Assembly: GCA_003586115.2 (NCBI GenBank)
Contig: QVOM02000103.1
Location: 9,192,147 to 9,256,146, forward strand
DNA: 64,000 nucleotides
Direction: 5' to 3'
DNA from: Salvator merianae
Taxonomy: Eukaryota; Chordata; Lepidosauria; Squamata; Teiidae
Each line of letters starts with the position of its first letter. Within the stretch, counting starts at the first letter, position 1. Shown here piece after piece: positions 31,740 to 44,030 of this stretch. Made by a program: the position numbers and the translations under genes. The notes under the pieces were generated by a model, which did no database searches, had not been told where the DNA came from, and worked only from the letters and a program-made list of their open reading frames with translations.

Positions 31740-33235
31740 ACTTTCTCCCAGTTTCAGATACCCTCTTCTCAGGCAAGCTGCTGGAAAGACCGATTGTTGT
31801 GCAACTGCAGGCATTCTTGGAAGAAACCAAATATCTGTGCTCTGGAGCCTGGATTGTGGGGTAGCACAGGGCCAATTTCGTCTTCAATGCTGTTTAACAT
31901 CAAAATGAAGCTGCTGGCACTCAGATCTATTTCTCCATAATATCTCAATTGGGGGAGACTGTGAATGTCTTGAACCAATACCTGGATGCAGTAAATGTCT
32001 GGATGAGCGCCAATAAACTGAAGTTGAGCTCTGACAAGACAGAGACTTTTTGAGGTAAGAAGCACCAAGGTTCAGGACTTGGGGATCCTGTCTGCTCTTG
32101 ATGGGGGTTGCACTCTCTCAGAAGGGACAAGTACATAGTCTGGGGGTGCTCTTGGAGTCATCTTTGTCCATGGAGACTTGTCCACGGTCAGGAGCATCTA
32201 TCACCAGCTTCACCTGGTATACCAACTATGCCCTTACCTGGACAGGAATAGCCTGGCCACTATTGCCCATGCCTTAGTAACCTCAGGTTTAGGGCCTTTT
32301 CACACTTTCCACCATGGAATGTTCAACTGCGAACATTCCACTGTGAACCATCCCTGCAGTGCAGTTGCCATCCACTCTGCAAGGGCTGGAACATCTTAGA
32401 AGAAACGGGCTTCCAATGCTCATAGTGTGAATGCTGGCCACCCCTCCATGACAGCAGCCAGGAAAATGTCTGGCTGCTGCCATGGCAACCGGGGATGTGG
32501 CTAGTGACTGCACAGCCACAGCTGTACCATGCAGCATTCGCACCTGGAAGTAGATATGAATGCTGCATAATGGGAACAGCCCAGCTGCTTCTGGCATAGC
32601 TGTGGAGCATGCAGACTTTCACTAATGAGAAGTGTAAATAGGCCCTTTGACTACTACACTCTGTGTAGGACTGGCCTTATGTTTGTTCCAGAAGCTACAA
32701 CTGGTGCAAAATACAGCAGCCAAGTTGTTGAATGGGGTACCAGCTTGGACACACATCCCATCTGTATTTAAGCAATTGCACTGGTTACCCATTAGTTACT
32801 GGATCATGTTCAAGGTCTTATGCTTGGCATATAAATATCTACACAACTTGGGACTATGGTACATTAAAGAGCGTCTTCCCTGTTATAACCCTGGAAATGC
32901 CCTGAGGTCATCTGGAGAGGTCTTGCTGTAGGGTCCAAATAATATAGAATGCCACCTTACAATACCTCACAGTCAGGCCGTCTCAGTGGTAGCACCTTCC
33001 CTTTGGAATGCCCTCCCATCTGCTGTTTGTGAGGTGCCTACACTTACAACTTATAGACTGCCTACTAAAGACCTGTCTTTTTATGCAGGCATTCCTTGTG
33101 TGAAAGTTAGTTTCTCCCCAGGCCCACTCAGTTTTAAATGTGTTTTAATTGCCATTTATTTTTACCCATGCTTTTACTGCTCTGTAAAATGCTTTGAATT
33201 TTTTTAATGGAAAGCAGTATAAAAATGTCTTAAAT
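31740..33235 (+). mobile_element. L2-like LINE fragment, sense, split by a MITE
   Basis: Plus-strand L2 relic. Near 31750-31830 it resembles the GKLLERPIVVQLQAFLEETK segment of the RT; a jump to the MLFNIKMKLL segment (31890) shows internal loss. WMSANKLKLSSDKTE follows near 31998, then LCPYLDRNSLATIAHALVTSG (32229-32290), where a MITE is inserted. Sense resumes at 32647 with FDYYTLCVGLALCL-type text in frame and QKLQLVQNTAAKLL, HWLPISYWIMFKVL, and a 3' tail with SLWNALPSAV and an AAAGCAGTATAAAAATG end at about 33215. Multiple stops; no function. Confidence 0.8.
32292..32645 (-). mobile_element. GGCC-ended MITE, family M1, inside L2 (354 bp)
   Basis: Ends GGGCCTTTTCACACTT and AAGTGTAAATAGGCCC. 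The host L2 reading across the site (SG-F-DYYT) shows that TTT was duplicated, the left copy now reading TTTA. Next to the left end is a hairpin GGAATGTTC / GAACATTCC. Orientation is taken relative to the 14700 copy. Confidence 0.72.
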
Positions 33236-33646
33236 AGAAAAAGAAAAAGTCACTACTAACTGAGGCCTAAGTTGTGCCCCTTCACTGGACTCATGCTAGT
33301 GGCTTTTCATTATATTCCCATTGTTTTCCAGGGTTAGGTGGAACTTACTTAACCATGCATATCTGGCTAGATACTTTCCTGGAATCCCTTGTGACCAACA
33401 CTATTGTCCATGTGAAACAAGAATAGCAGAATCCTTTGCACATGGATTTTTTTAACGTTTTCTGTACAAGGAGTACCAGAGACACCTACTTATGCCAAAT
33501 ACCCAGAAGTACTCAGGGAGAACCTGGGAATGACATTTAAGGAAATTTCTGGAAGGCAAAGATCATTTTCTAACAAAACTCATAGCTAAATTCCTAGGTG
33601 CATATAAAAGTCAACAAACTGAAGCCTGGAAATTTGCACTCACTCA
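33236..33646. other. No gene seen
   Basis: Unassigned; ends in TCA (33644-33646), the left target duplication of the next element. Confidence 0.35.
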
Positions 33647-33828
33647 GGCCCTTTCTGCACTTGGCTTTATTCTGGACTATATCCCAGAATCGGGACCTGC
33701 TATCCACACACTAGTGCTGATTATAGCAAGCCCCAGGTGGGGCCTGCCATATAGTTCATAGTAGTATGCCGATGGCAGATCCCTATTCCAAGATATAATC
33801 TGGAATAAGGTCAAGTGCAGAAAGGGCC
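33647..33828. mobile_element. Foldback MITE, GGCCC ends (182 bp)
   Basis: Starts GGCCCTTTCTGCACTTG and ends with its exact inverse. The whole 182 bp is an imperfect palindrome (ATTCTGGACTATATCCCAGA against its diverged inverse on the other arm). Flanked by TCA on both sides (33644-33646, 33829-33831). Sister of 37218-37397. Confidence 0.85.
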
Positions 33829-33831
33829 TCA

Positions 33832-34615
33832 GATGTCAGTTGCAGCTATATGGCAACTGCTCATAATGGCATTTGGAGGCCTTAACTGTTTCTTCCGCTT
33901 ATGGGACCACTGGCTGTTGTTTCTGCAGTAGTCAGCTTAGAAATAGACTGGTGATTCTCAAACTATGAATAAAACTCTGAAGAGAAAGCCTCTACCTTTC
34001 TACTGTTCCCAAGAGATTTTATTACAAGAATACACAAATCTTTAGTTCAATACAGAATAAAATGTTCCCCTGGCTAGATGTCAAAAATATTCAGTGGAAT
34101 AACTTTGTGCTTTTGAAAGGTTTTTTATTCTGCCTAAGTGCCTTCCCTCAGAAACAATAATTCATGCATGATGCCTTATTTTCCTTTAGCTACTTTGGCT
34201 CCTCATTTTTAAATTTAGGAAATAGGATTTTGATTTTTGATCTCCTTTACACTGTGGAAGTTACTCATTATACAATATTTGATTAGCAAATATCTCTAAG
34301 GCTGCATCTAAATGATAGAAAATAAGGAATTCTAGACTGTCTCTGGGATCTGGCAGGCAAACCTTCCTGTCTACAATGGGCCTGCTGGTCACCCTCAAGA
34401 TGCAAAATCTGCCCATTGAGGCATCCCACGTGCAAGGAACATCCTTCACCACCCTATAGTGGGACAGCGTTGGAGGAGGTGAATTACCAGGGACAATTTC
34501 TGCATGGCCTGGTTTAGCATCGTTGAAAAAATGACTGAGTTCTGTGCATGTTTCCAATCTAGCACTAAACCCCACCATGCAGAAAGCTTAAAGCTACAGA
34601 ACCTTTGTCCTGCAG
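33832..34615. other. No gene seen
   Basis: Unassigned AT-rich sequence. Confidence 0.35.
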
Positions 34616-34623
34616 CTTTGAAG

Positions 34624-34970
34624 TAGGGATATGCAAAAAAAAAATATTCATTTTTGATTCATTTTTGAACGAAAATCTGTATTTTCACTTTGTCAGCAAA
34701 TTTTGTTGTAAAAAATGCATTTTTTGCATTCATTTTTGTGTTTTTCACAATGTTTTCCCATTGAAAATGCCATTAAAAATGTCATTTTCATGGTTTAAAC
34801 ACAGCAAAAAATGTGAAAATTCGACAAATTTCATTTTTGCAAAATAGGCTTTTTCACAGTTGATCAAAAATGGTAAATGCAAAAAAGTCATTTTTGTTTT
34901 GATGTAAAAATTTGTAAAAATGAAATTTTGTATGAATTTTTGAATGCAAATCGAAATTTGCACATCCCTA
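34624..34970. mobile_element. AT-rich hAT-like foldback MITE (347 bp)
   Basis: Ends TAGGGATATGCA and TGCACATCCCTA, flanked by a perfect 8-bp duplication CTTTGAAG (34616-34623 and 34971-34978). The interior is almost all A/T with recurrent CATTTTTG and its inverse. Terminal sequence is shared with the 45584-46760 element. Confidence 0.88.
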
Positions 34971-34978
34971 CTTTGAAG

Positions 34979-37217
34979 CTTCACAGCCTAGAAAATTCCA
35001 GCCATGTAAGTGGCATGCTTTCCAACCTTGTCTCCTGCTACTGAGACAGCCTTTTCCTACAGTCATCTGGATAAAGTCCAAGGGTGACAATGGACACATT
35101 TCTCTTTCTTTTCCTGTCCTGCTACGTGACTGAGAAAAAACACACCAAACAACAGAAAATTAAATATGTGATTTGAATAGTGTGCATGATGGAGGGCAGA
35201 ATTCTGGAGTCATGGAATCAAACAAAAAAGAAGACCATTGTCAATATTTAACAAGGGAGGGTCTCCACTTACAGAGTGAGGTTACCCCACTGCAGATAGA
35301 TAGGAAGGTACCTTGATTCACCACTGAAAATGATGCCTCCTCTGTCTCCTTTTCAATTGTGGAGGCTCCTTTTCCAAAGTGAAGAGAAGGACCTCTGTTC
35401 AAGGTACAAAATCATACCCTGCCACAAATGGCGCTTCCGGCCACAATCACACCTGGAATTAGGGTGGTATGATTGTGGCGAGGCACCTGCTACTGCTGTA
35501 AATAGAGACACTGCAATAGTGGGTACCTTCTTCAGTGGTGGCAGGTGCCTCCAATAGAAAGTAGAGATGTGGATAATGTTCTTTTACTTATGTCTGACAA
35601 ATGCATTACTAAGGTTCATGATAGCTGCAGAAATTCCTTCAGTGTTGTCACTAACATATCTCAAAAATGGTTACTGGGGCAAGAAGAAGCTACTGTGCTT
35701 AGGTTCTGCTTGCAGACTTCTCGTAATCATCTGGCTAGCCTCTGTGAAAACAGGCCTCTAGATTAGGGGAGGCATGGAGCAATCCAGTAAAGTTCTTATC
35801 ATGAGCTAAATGTGAGTTTAATGTATAATGTTTTTGAGATGTGAGGGTAATTCAGCTGTGGCATTTGTCACCCCATTGAGTTGGTTCGAATGGCCTGACA
35901 AGGAGGTGTCCCCTTCCTCCCTCACTGTTCCATGTGCATCCCTCCTGAAGCTGTGGGCTTGGCAGAAGAGGGCAACTATCCCTCTTCTGGGTAATCTTAC
36001 CAAAACTTTGGCCTTCCAGAAGCAAACATTTAAAGTATAAAAAACCTTCACAGAGTTTAGTTTTATCAAGCCCTCACAATGGTTTATTATCTGCAGATTT
36101 CATGTCTTTCTTCCTTAAGCCTACCAAGTAGCAAGTATTGGGGGAATACAAGCCCCTGATAGACCATGGATTGGGACTGCCAGACTGATGGTGGTGGGAG
36201 GGGCAAGGTTCCAATAGGAAGCCTTTTCTTTGGCCTTTCCAAACCATATAGTGACCAGAACAAACCCATTCCTCAACACACTCACATAAATGTTTTGTAG
36301 GCTCCTTGCTGTGATCTCTGCCTGTGACCCTCACCTGTCCTTCTGTCCATACTGGCTTTGTTTCTCATGGCTGTTTGAGCTGAGATGCTGCTCATTGTAA
36401 ACATAAAGAGAGCCACCTGCACTGTTTGTTTTATTGGGACAAAAGCTTAAGGTAAAAACATAATGGCCTTGTCTCAGCATGCCTTTCAAACTGCTTTGGA
36501 GGCATGCTAAAGTCTACCTGTCTCCACAGCACTTCATGCTGAAGGAGCATGAGAACACAGGGACTTCAGTCCCCCACCAAGTCACAAAAACTTCAGTGTG
36601 CCAGAAGTAGCTCCAAAGCTGCTTTGCATGACTTGAGCCAGGCCCTCAGTGCCATGAAATGAGCCATACGTTTGTGGAGGCTTTCTGCATTTGCATACGG
36701 AAAGTGAGGAGACCCTCTGAGTGAAGGCATGAAGACTTCAAAATAGCAGCTTCCCTTTCTGAGGCTACCTGAAACCAAGGGAGACCTTCAAGGAAGCCTG
36801 ATATGGCTCTGATGGCAATGCCCAATTTTGGATATACCATGCATAATACCTATGCATTCCCTCTCTTCTGTTGACAGTGCATACATATTATGATTCCTGA
36901 TCTTTATAAAAATACAATCATTACCTTACAATCATGCATTAAAGTTTTGCCACTAATTTTAACTGGCATAGTTATATAAATTCCATGTCAGGCACAATTT
37001 ACAGGCTGCCTCCAGACTGCAAGAGGCAATACGGGATATAGACAAGATCCCTTGACTGCCTCTTGCTCCAGACAAGAGCAGCTAACCCTGCTTATAGTGC
37101 ATCCAGCAAGCAGCATGTGTGATCAACCTGAGGAGACTACCAGAAGTTAGCCAAGCACTCATCCAGTTTGGGGGGGGGAGGGGTGGTTTGCTTTTTGCAC
37201 TCTTGGCAGACTTCCAG
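34979..37217. other. No gene seen; inverted-repeat block at 35305-35553
   Basis: No gene. Within it, 35432-35479 folds (GCCACAATCA against TGATTGTGGC) and 35480-35551 folds (GAGGCACCTGC against GCAGGTGCCTC); outer GGTACCTT motifs at 35308 and 35523 hint at a decayed MITE. Confidence 0.4.
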
Positions 37218-37397
37218 GGCCCTTTCTGCACTTGGACATATTCCAGATTATATCTCAGAGCAGGGACCTGCCGTCTGCATGCTAGTGCAGACTATGGTAG
37301 ACCCTGGGCAAGACCTTTCATAGTTTGCACTAGTGTGTGGATGGCAGGTCCCTATACTGGGATATAATCCACAATAAGGCCAAGTGCAGAAAGGGCC
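37218..37397. mobile_element. Foldback MITE, GGCCC ends, second copy (180 bp)
   Basis: Starts GGCCCTTTCTGCACTTGG and ends with its exact inverse; flanked by CAG on both sides (37215-37217 and 37398-37400). Collinear with 33647-33828. Confidence 0.87.
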
Positions 37398-37400
37398 CAG

Positions 37401-40400
37401 TAGTCCTTCTCAGCCCGACCACATTTGCTGCTCACCAGATGCAGTTAAACAGGGTTATTATGAGAAGCCTGGTGTTGTTGCTGGATTTCCCATAACAGCA
37501 TTGCAATACACTTTTTGCACATTGCAATAAGCACTACATTGAGAATGCCTCAAGTGTATCTGACATTCCAAGTGTAGCACCAAGAGGATCGTGGGTTTTA
37601 TTTTGTATCTGGAAGCAGCCAAAGTGAATTTGGGAATTCCTTCCCAATAAAAACATTCTTCAGAGAAAAAAGGTGAGCTATGGCTAAACATACAAAACAA
37701 AGTCATAACATAAAATCTGAAAATCACACAAATATCAGTCATCAATGAGCAGCAAGAATAACCCACATTTATTTATTTAAAACATTTATATACTGCAAAA
37801 CCTCAGACTGGCTTTTATAGCATGCTGTAAACACTACAGTTACACACTACAGTTATATTCTAGGAAAACACATTAACATTGCAAAGTGATGGTATCCTGC
37901 ATGTCCTTAAATGGAAACATAAATAATGCATCTTAAAAAAATATTTGTATTATAGCTCTTCTACACCCTGATTACATTATACACAATAGTGTATTGACAA
38001 TATGAGGTTTTAGGCATGAGCAGGATCATTATCTGAGAATCAAACTAATATTGGTAAAAATATTATATATATTATATTATATTATATTATATTATTGTTA
38101 TAATATCATGCCAGAAAATTACCCAGGACATATATCTTGTTCTTTAAAAATAAATAAATATTGAAGTGTTATTCAAAAGGATTAATACAAGCTAGTTGTT
38201 AATTTGTGTTAGTCTTAACTGAACCACCTCTCATGCAAGCCAAGACATACAGAGGTTGAAGGATCTTTTTTCAGATTATGTGATATGATTCTAGAAAAAT
38301 AAAGTAGAAATCATTTCCAGTTTTCGAATTAATGTCTGAAACTTATTAGCCCATCAGTAAATAACTTTTATTATTGTTGTTATTAAGAATGTCTTTATTC
38401 TTCATAAGCCAGTCATTAGTGACATTTATATCAACTGGGTAATGCCTGTAATTCAGGATGCGTACAGAACAGAGAACACACGTATACAATTTGAAGACTG
38501 TATGTGTTCATATAAATAACATGCCACTTTGATATTTAATCTGTCTAATCTTAACTGAATTAATTCCCATTTTCTTCAACATGCTGGCCAAAACATACAG
38601 GAATAACAATATTCTAGAAGAATATTATTTCTGCTTCTAGAAGAAAACAGGTGAGAGTGGAGGTCATTTCACATTTTGGAATTAGATCTTTTGGGTCACT
38701 CGCACACAGTCACACAGATTTCTGTCTCTGACCTTGGAAAAAGAGAATGTGGATATGTTGCATTGCTCAACAAACTAGGTCACTTGAAATTAATGTCCTC
38801 TAATGACCTACGAGAATATATAAAAGAGCATGACACATTTTAGGGAGAATGGCAGACAGATTTTATACCGAAGAATAAAGAATAAAATGAAATAAGGACT
38901 GAAGAAGAGAAGGTAAATATTGGCTTAAATTCATTCTGTCAGAAATTACGCTCGCTCTGTTTCTGTATGTGTTCATTTTTCATCATTACAACATGGAGTA
39001 TGTGTGTGGTGACAAGCCATGTTTATTGCAAAGAGGCGTGAGAGGTGAAACATATGCAGCTTACAATTCCTTGTGAGCAACCCTCTCTGAGAGCCATTCA
39101 ATGTCAGGAATAGGAGAGAGATTATATTTTCTTTGCCAAATAAAGTGTTATTTTTCCTAAGTGACACTGATATTCATACATTTGTGCAGAAGAAGAAAGT
39201 GCAGTGTTCTTAGAGTTCAGGTGGCTGGCACCTAAGGGCAAACTGGATGGTGTCCCAGTCCACCCAGCAGCTCAGAACTTGAGTCCTGAAGTGTACATTG
39301 AGATGTGTACCCAACCCACTTTGTTAGATGCAGATCAATTTTCAACTGGGTTTCTTCACTGGCCCTTAGTTTGGTTTCAGATGGAGACTACAAGCCTCTT
39401 TTCTGTATGATAATATGCAATATGGGAAGCTTCGTCCATCGCTGTCACACTCTCTCTGCATAAGATGGAGCACAATCCAGATCAAGGGACCTGCAATCTG
39501 GATACTGATAGATCAGCACAGCCTAGTCTGAAACATGGAGACATGCAAAAAGCCCACCTCCATATTCCAGACTACCAGGGGACCCATTAGGCAGCACACC
39601 AAAGTGCACCAGCAAAATGGATCCAAGACTCCTTTTAGAGTCCTCAGAACTTGGTGATTCATTTCAGAGTCCTCAGGGCCTATCCATGAAGCTCATGTGA
39701 GTTTCATGTTTGGCATGGGGGCTGATCTGGACCAGTGCTGTCATGCACCTGGTGCTGTTCCAGACAAGACCTGGACAACAAGGTCCAAACCAGTGGGCCT
39801 CGCTGGTCCAGACCCATCAATTTGGATCACAGCCTTTTAGTACAGACAGGCTCACAATGTCTAACTCACTGTTAGCGCTACCTGTCCTGACACCTGGTAT
39901 CATTTACTTTGAGCTGCTTTATTTTCTACCTTATCAGTCATATCAGGTTTTTTAAAGTCCAAGTTAAAAACAAATACATATATTGCAACTATCCTTTCAC
40001 TGTAAAAATGCCTATTTTCAACAATAAATTATTTAAGCGATATAAATAAAATTATTGTTTTACTAGTCAGGACAACTAGTTCTCCCTCCCTACCCCAGCA
40101 GAACTACTGAGAAGTTGGGTGATGCCCTGGAGGAAGAGCAGGACCTGAAAACCATGTAGTGATGGTGCCTGATGAACCTCAGTATAAGGCTGTTTCAAAG
40201 AATGTGGACTATCACAGAAAAGGCCCTCTCATGTGCCATAACCCCCTGGACCTCTTCAAGGGTAGCTCCACATAGAGCACATTACAGGAGTTTAATGTAG
40301 AGGTTACCAGAGCTTGGAACACTGTAGTTTGCATGTTGCACTTTTGATAGCCCCCAAAATGAGCCATTTTCTGAGTGTGAAGGAAACAGGGCTGGCTGTA

Positions 40401-41338
40401 CCAGTTTGTACTGTGGACCTGGTAGGTCTGGAAAAGTGGCTACTAGAATATTTACTCCTACTCATCATTTACAGCACATGGTGGCTGGCTAACCCATGCA
40501 GACCCACACTCTTTCCAAGCACTAACTGTGCCAAAAGGAAGCAGATTGAGCAAACTCTGTGGCCTCGATGCTGAGCTACAGTGTCCTACATTGCCATGCA
40601 GATCTCGCCTGAGTGAGTGACTTCCAGGAGGAACAATTAAGGATCATAAAGATGTTCCATCCAACATCCAGTTGATTATGACTGCTTGTACAAAGCAATT
40701 CTATTAATTATGTGGCCAGCAGTATTTCTGCCCACTGAACTAAAACAAAAACAAACAAAACAAAAAAGAGCATGCTTTTTTGGTACATAACTGGTACATA
40801 ACTATCATAAGAAGAGGAAAGATTTATGTCCCCTAGGTGGTCTACCAATAACTACTACCGTATTAGATTCCAAGTTTATTATGTATGTATTTATTTAACA
40901 TGTTTATATAGAACTTCCCATTAAAATATAATCTCAAAGTGGTTTATAAAGAATAAAAACAGCTAAAAAACAGCATCTTCAGTCAGCGGCTAAAAAACAA
41001 ACATGTAGGTGCCATACAAATATCAGAGGAGAGACTATTCCAAAGGGTGGGTACAATTTTTATGACCGAGAGGTAGGACAGGGTCATGAGACCTCCAGCC
41101 CCCTTCACACTGTTCACTGGAAGAGCAGCCTCATCGTCCCAGCTGCTTCCTCCTAGAGAGCTTTCCAGTGCCAATCTAATGACTACTACTCCCACCATCC
41201 AGCTTACTAACAGAAAGGAAACAAATAGGAGCAGAAGGAACTGTCTCATCTCAGGTGGCTTGTCCAAAACTCTGGGCAGCCAGTAGCCTAGCTACTCACT
41301 GTTACTCCCTTCTTTGACACAGACCCTTCCCTCTCATG
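37401..41338. other. No gene seen; traces of old repeats
   Basis: About 4 kb with no gene. 39430-39870 resembles the interior of M1b MITEs (shared 'ggggaccc...cagcacaccaaagtgcac' text), without clear ends. 40090-40330 looks like an antisense L2-like stretch ('cacatagagcacattacagg'). 40880-40975 is a TTTATTTA-led repeat tail. Confidence 0.35.
38061..38096. repeat. (ATATT)n microsatellite
   Basis: About six ATATT pentamers preceded by TATATA. Confidence 0.9.
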
Positions 41339-41763
41339 GGCTGTCTCCAGAACCCAACCAAATATTGCGCTAACAGATGATATTCCAGAGAAAAGACTCT
41401 TGGGAATTATTGCCTGTTGGCTAGACAGTGTGGGGGTCTGTGCTGTCTGTGCATATTTTAGTGACACACACATCTGGTTATTTTGCTAATGCAAAATACC
41501 CAGAGGTCCACAGTAGTGACCACTGTGCATGTCCAACCATCTTTTTCGGCTCATGCATATACAGCGGTGGCCAGAGTAATGATAGCAATGATAGCGACTC
41601 TGACTACAAGTAGTAGCACTATTTTGGGAAAACCCACCATCAGAGCTGGATTTTCCTGAAATAGGCTATCACACATTTTAGAGGAGATATAATGTAACAA
41701 TGGTAGGTTTGCCACAGATATGTGTAGTATATAATGGTGCTATATTCTCCCCCTCTGGATGGA
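41339..41763 (+). mobile_element. GGCC-ended MITE, family M2 (about 425 bp)
   Basis: Left end GGCTGTCTCCAGAAC matches the left end of 7700-8167, and 'gatattccagagaaaagactc' and the TGCCACAGATATGTGTA segment are shared. The right end is worn (CCTCTGGATGG). Non-coding. Confidence 0.55.
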
Positions 41764-41808
41764 GACAAAGTGAACTAGAAAGAACCAGCTCTGCTCCTGC
41801 CACTCTTG

Positions 41809-42984
41809 GGCCGCTTTCCGACACGGCATTTAATCAGTTTACAGGCCGTCTTCAGTTCCCGCTGTCCTGACACGATCTTGCCGTTCCGTAATTTTTCTGG
41901 ACTATATCAGCAAAATCCGGACTATGTTGTATTCGAATTTAATGAAGTCTCAAACCGTTCCAGAGCTTTAGCGTGCTTTACTTTGCGATATGGGAATGGG
42001 GAAGGAGACTATTTGGAAGGGACCATACTTTTGGGGGGGCGTGCAGAGGAAGGGATCCCCATTTTGTGCCGTCCAATGACAGACTTTGTGGGTGGGCAGG
42101 AAGCGCAGTAGTTTCCTCTGCCTCCATTATCCCCCCTTCCGTCGCTGCCAGGGAAAAAGAAACCATCCTCCTTTTTACTTCGCTAAGCTGCGGTCCTTCT
42201 CTTTCTTTATCCCCCATTCGACACTGCCAGGAAGAAATTATAGGCTTCTTCCATTTCTGTCTGTTGATTAAACCAAAAAATAAACTGCGCCTGTTTGGGG
42301 TTGCAGTCCTCTTGCCCCAACAAAGAAACCACTCAAGATGAGTTTTGCCATCGGCAGCACACAGCTACACAGCGGGGACACATGTCGCTGTGGATGTCTC
42401 AGGGGAAGATGAGGCAGAGTCCATTCGCTGGCAATGAACAGCATTGTCAAGATAGTAGACCCCCCCCCCACGTTCCCTCCCCACTTTTTCCCTTCATTAT
42501 GGACCTCTCTCTGCTTTTGCGCTACTTTTAAATTGCACTTGCAAGGGAGCAGAAATTGCCATCAGCCCTTTAAAAAGCCCTTTAAAAAGCTTGTGGAACA
42601 TAGTTTTAAAGTTCTGCTTGTGTAGATAGAGGCTGTAGTGGGGAGAAGGAGCAAATGGCGAATGAATAGTAACGCTGCCAAGTGAATCCATGTTCCGAGG
42701 CAGCAGCGGGGACATACGGAGAGAGGAGCTTGACTTTCCCGCCCCTGTGACATCAAGATTTGAACGTTGGGACTGCAGCCAATCACTGACTGCACGGGGA
42801 GGGGAATTTGGCAAGGGGTGGAGGCAGAAAAGGTACTGTTTCTCCGTGCCAAGCACGGGAAATATCAGTCTGGGAACGAGCAGGTATGAATTGAGTCCGT
42901 GTTAAACTGTAACTGTGGGAACGACCAGAAGACAAATTCAGTCCTTGTACTCTTCCAATACGGATTAAATTTACGCTGTCGGCC
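41809..42984. mobile_element. Harbinger-like non-autonomous DNA transposon, copy 2 (1176 bp)
   Basis: Starts GGCCGCTTTCCGACACGGC and ends GCTGTCGGCC, flanked by TTG on both sides (41806-41808 and 42985-42987). Left and right portions match 352-1923; the middle differs by indels. The two copies share about 130 bp immediately after the left end almost base for base. No transposase frame. The element at the window's right edge (63974) starts the same way. Confidence 0.75.
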
Positions 42985-42987
42985 TTG

Positions 42988-43637
42988 TTCTTCATCTTAC
43001 TCAAACATCACTCCAACAGGTGAAGAAGCATAAAGGGCCAGTGAATTTCTTTGTCTCTTGGCCATTTCTACAGCTCTGCTGTGGTGCGCAGCTGGTGAAC
43101 TTTTCTTTCCAACAAAATATGCCTGAAACTAATTCTGCTCAAACCATCTCTGCCTATCCAGAGTGTTAGTTGGACAGCTAAGTGTTCATTGCTGTTTGTC
43201 AACGTATTTCAAGGTTCCAAATTTGGATTTGTTGTAAATTCACCTGGACTTTAAATAGAATATCTTTGCTGAAAAATAGTGTTTGCTTTAATACAAGAAT
43301 CTTGTCCTAAAAGTTCATAAAAATGCACTTTGGCGTGAAAGAATATTAGATAAATTCCCCAGATAGAAATAAAAGGAAATTATTTATTAAAAAACCCAGG
43401 ATAAAAGCAAGGTGTTGAAAATTAAGCCACAGAGGATGCATACAATATATAATTATATGATCAGACAATAAGAATATATGTAGAAATAATGCTAAATAAT
43501 GCTAAAGACACTTAAAATGTCATGAAATAATGTGAACTGAAAACATTAGACAGTAAGATGAGTTAAAGCACAAACTAAAATTATGACCTTTAAAAGCAGA
43601 GCAAAGATGCATAAATGGTAACTTTAAGTATCTGGTG
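42988..43637. other. No gene seen
   Basis: Unassigned AT-rich sequence. Confidence 0.35.
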
Positions 43638-44030
43638 GGGACCTGTTTGTACTTTCCTGCTAGTGAGCATGGAAGTACTCACTAGAAAAGTGCGTCCACA
43701 TTTTGCGGAGGCCCTAGTGATTGGATCACTAAAATTGTTGTCCACAGCTGTACCTGGACTGCTCCTGGTACACAGCATTTGCACCTACTTCTGGGTGTGA
43801 ATGCTGCAGACCATAGTGTAGTGTGGCGCAACTGCAGCTGCGAAGTCACCCACTGAATTCCCAGTCACCATGGCAATGTTGGACATTTCCATGGCCACTG
43901 TTACAGTGGGCAGGCAGCATTCGCACTGCAAGGCTGGAAGCCTATTTCCAGACTGTTCCAGCCCTCACAGTGTGGATGGCTGCCACATCATGGGGACTGT
44001 TCCACTTTAGAATAGGATAATACTTTTCTT
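43638..44030 (+). mobile_element. GGCC-ended MITE, family M1, right end truncated
   Basis: Left end GGGACCTGTTTGTACTTT with an adjacent hairpin CTAGTGAG / CTCACTAG, then the same internal order as 14700-15124. It stops at about 44030 inside what would be the right hairpin (TAGAATAGGATAAT), so the terminal repeat is lost. Confidence 0.55.
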
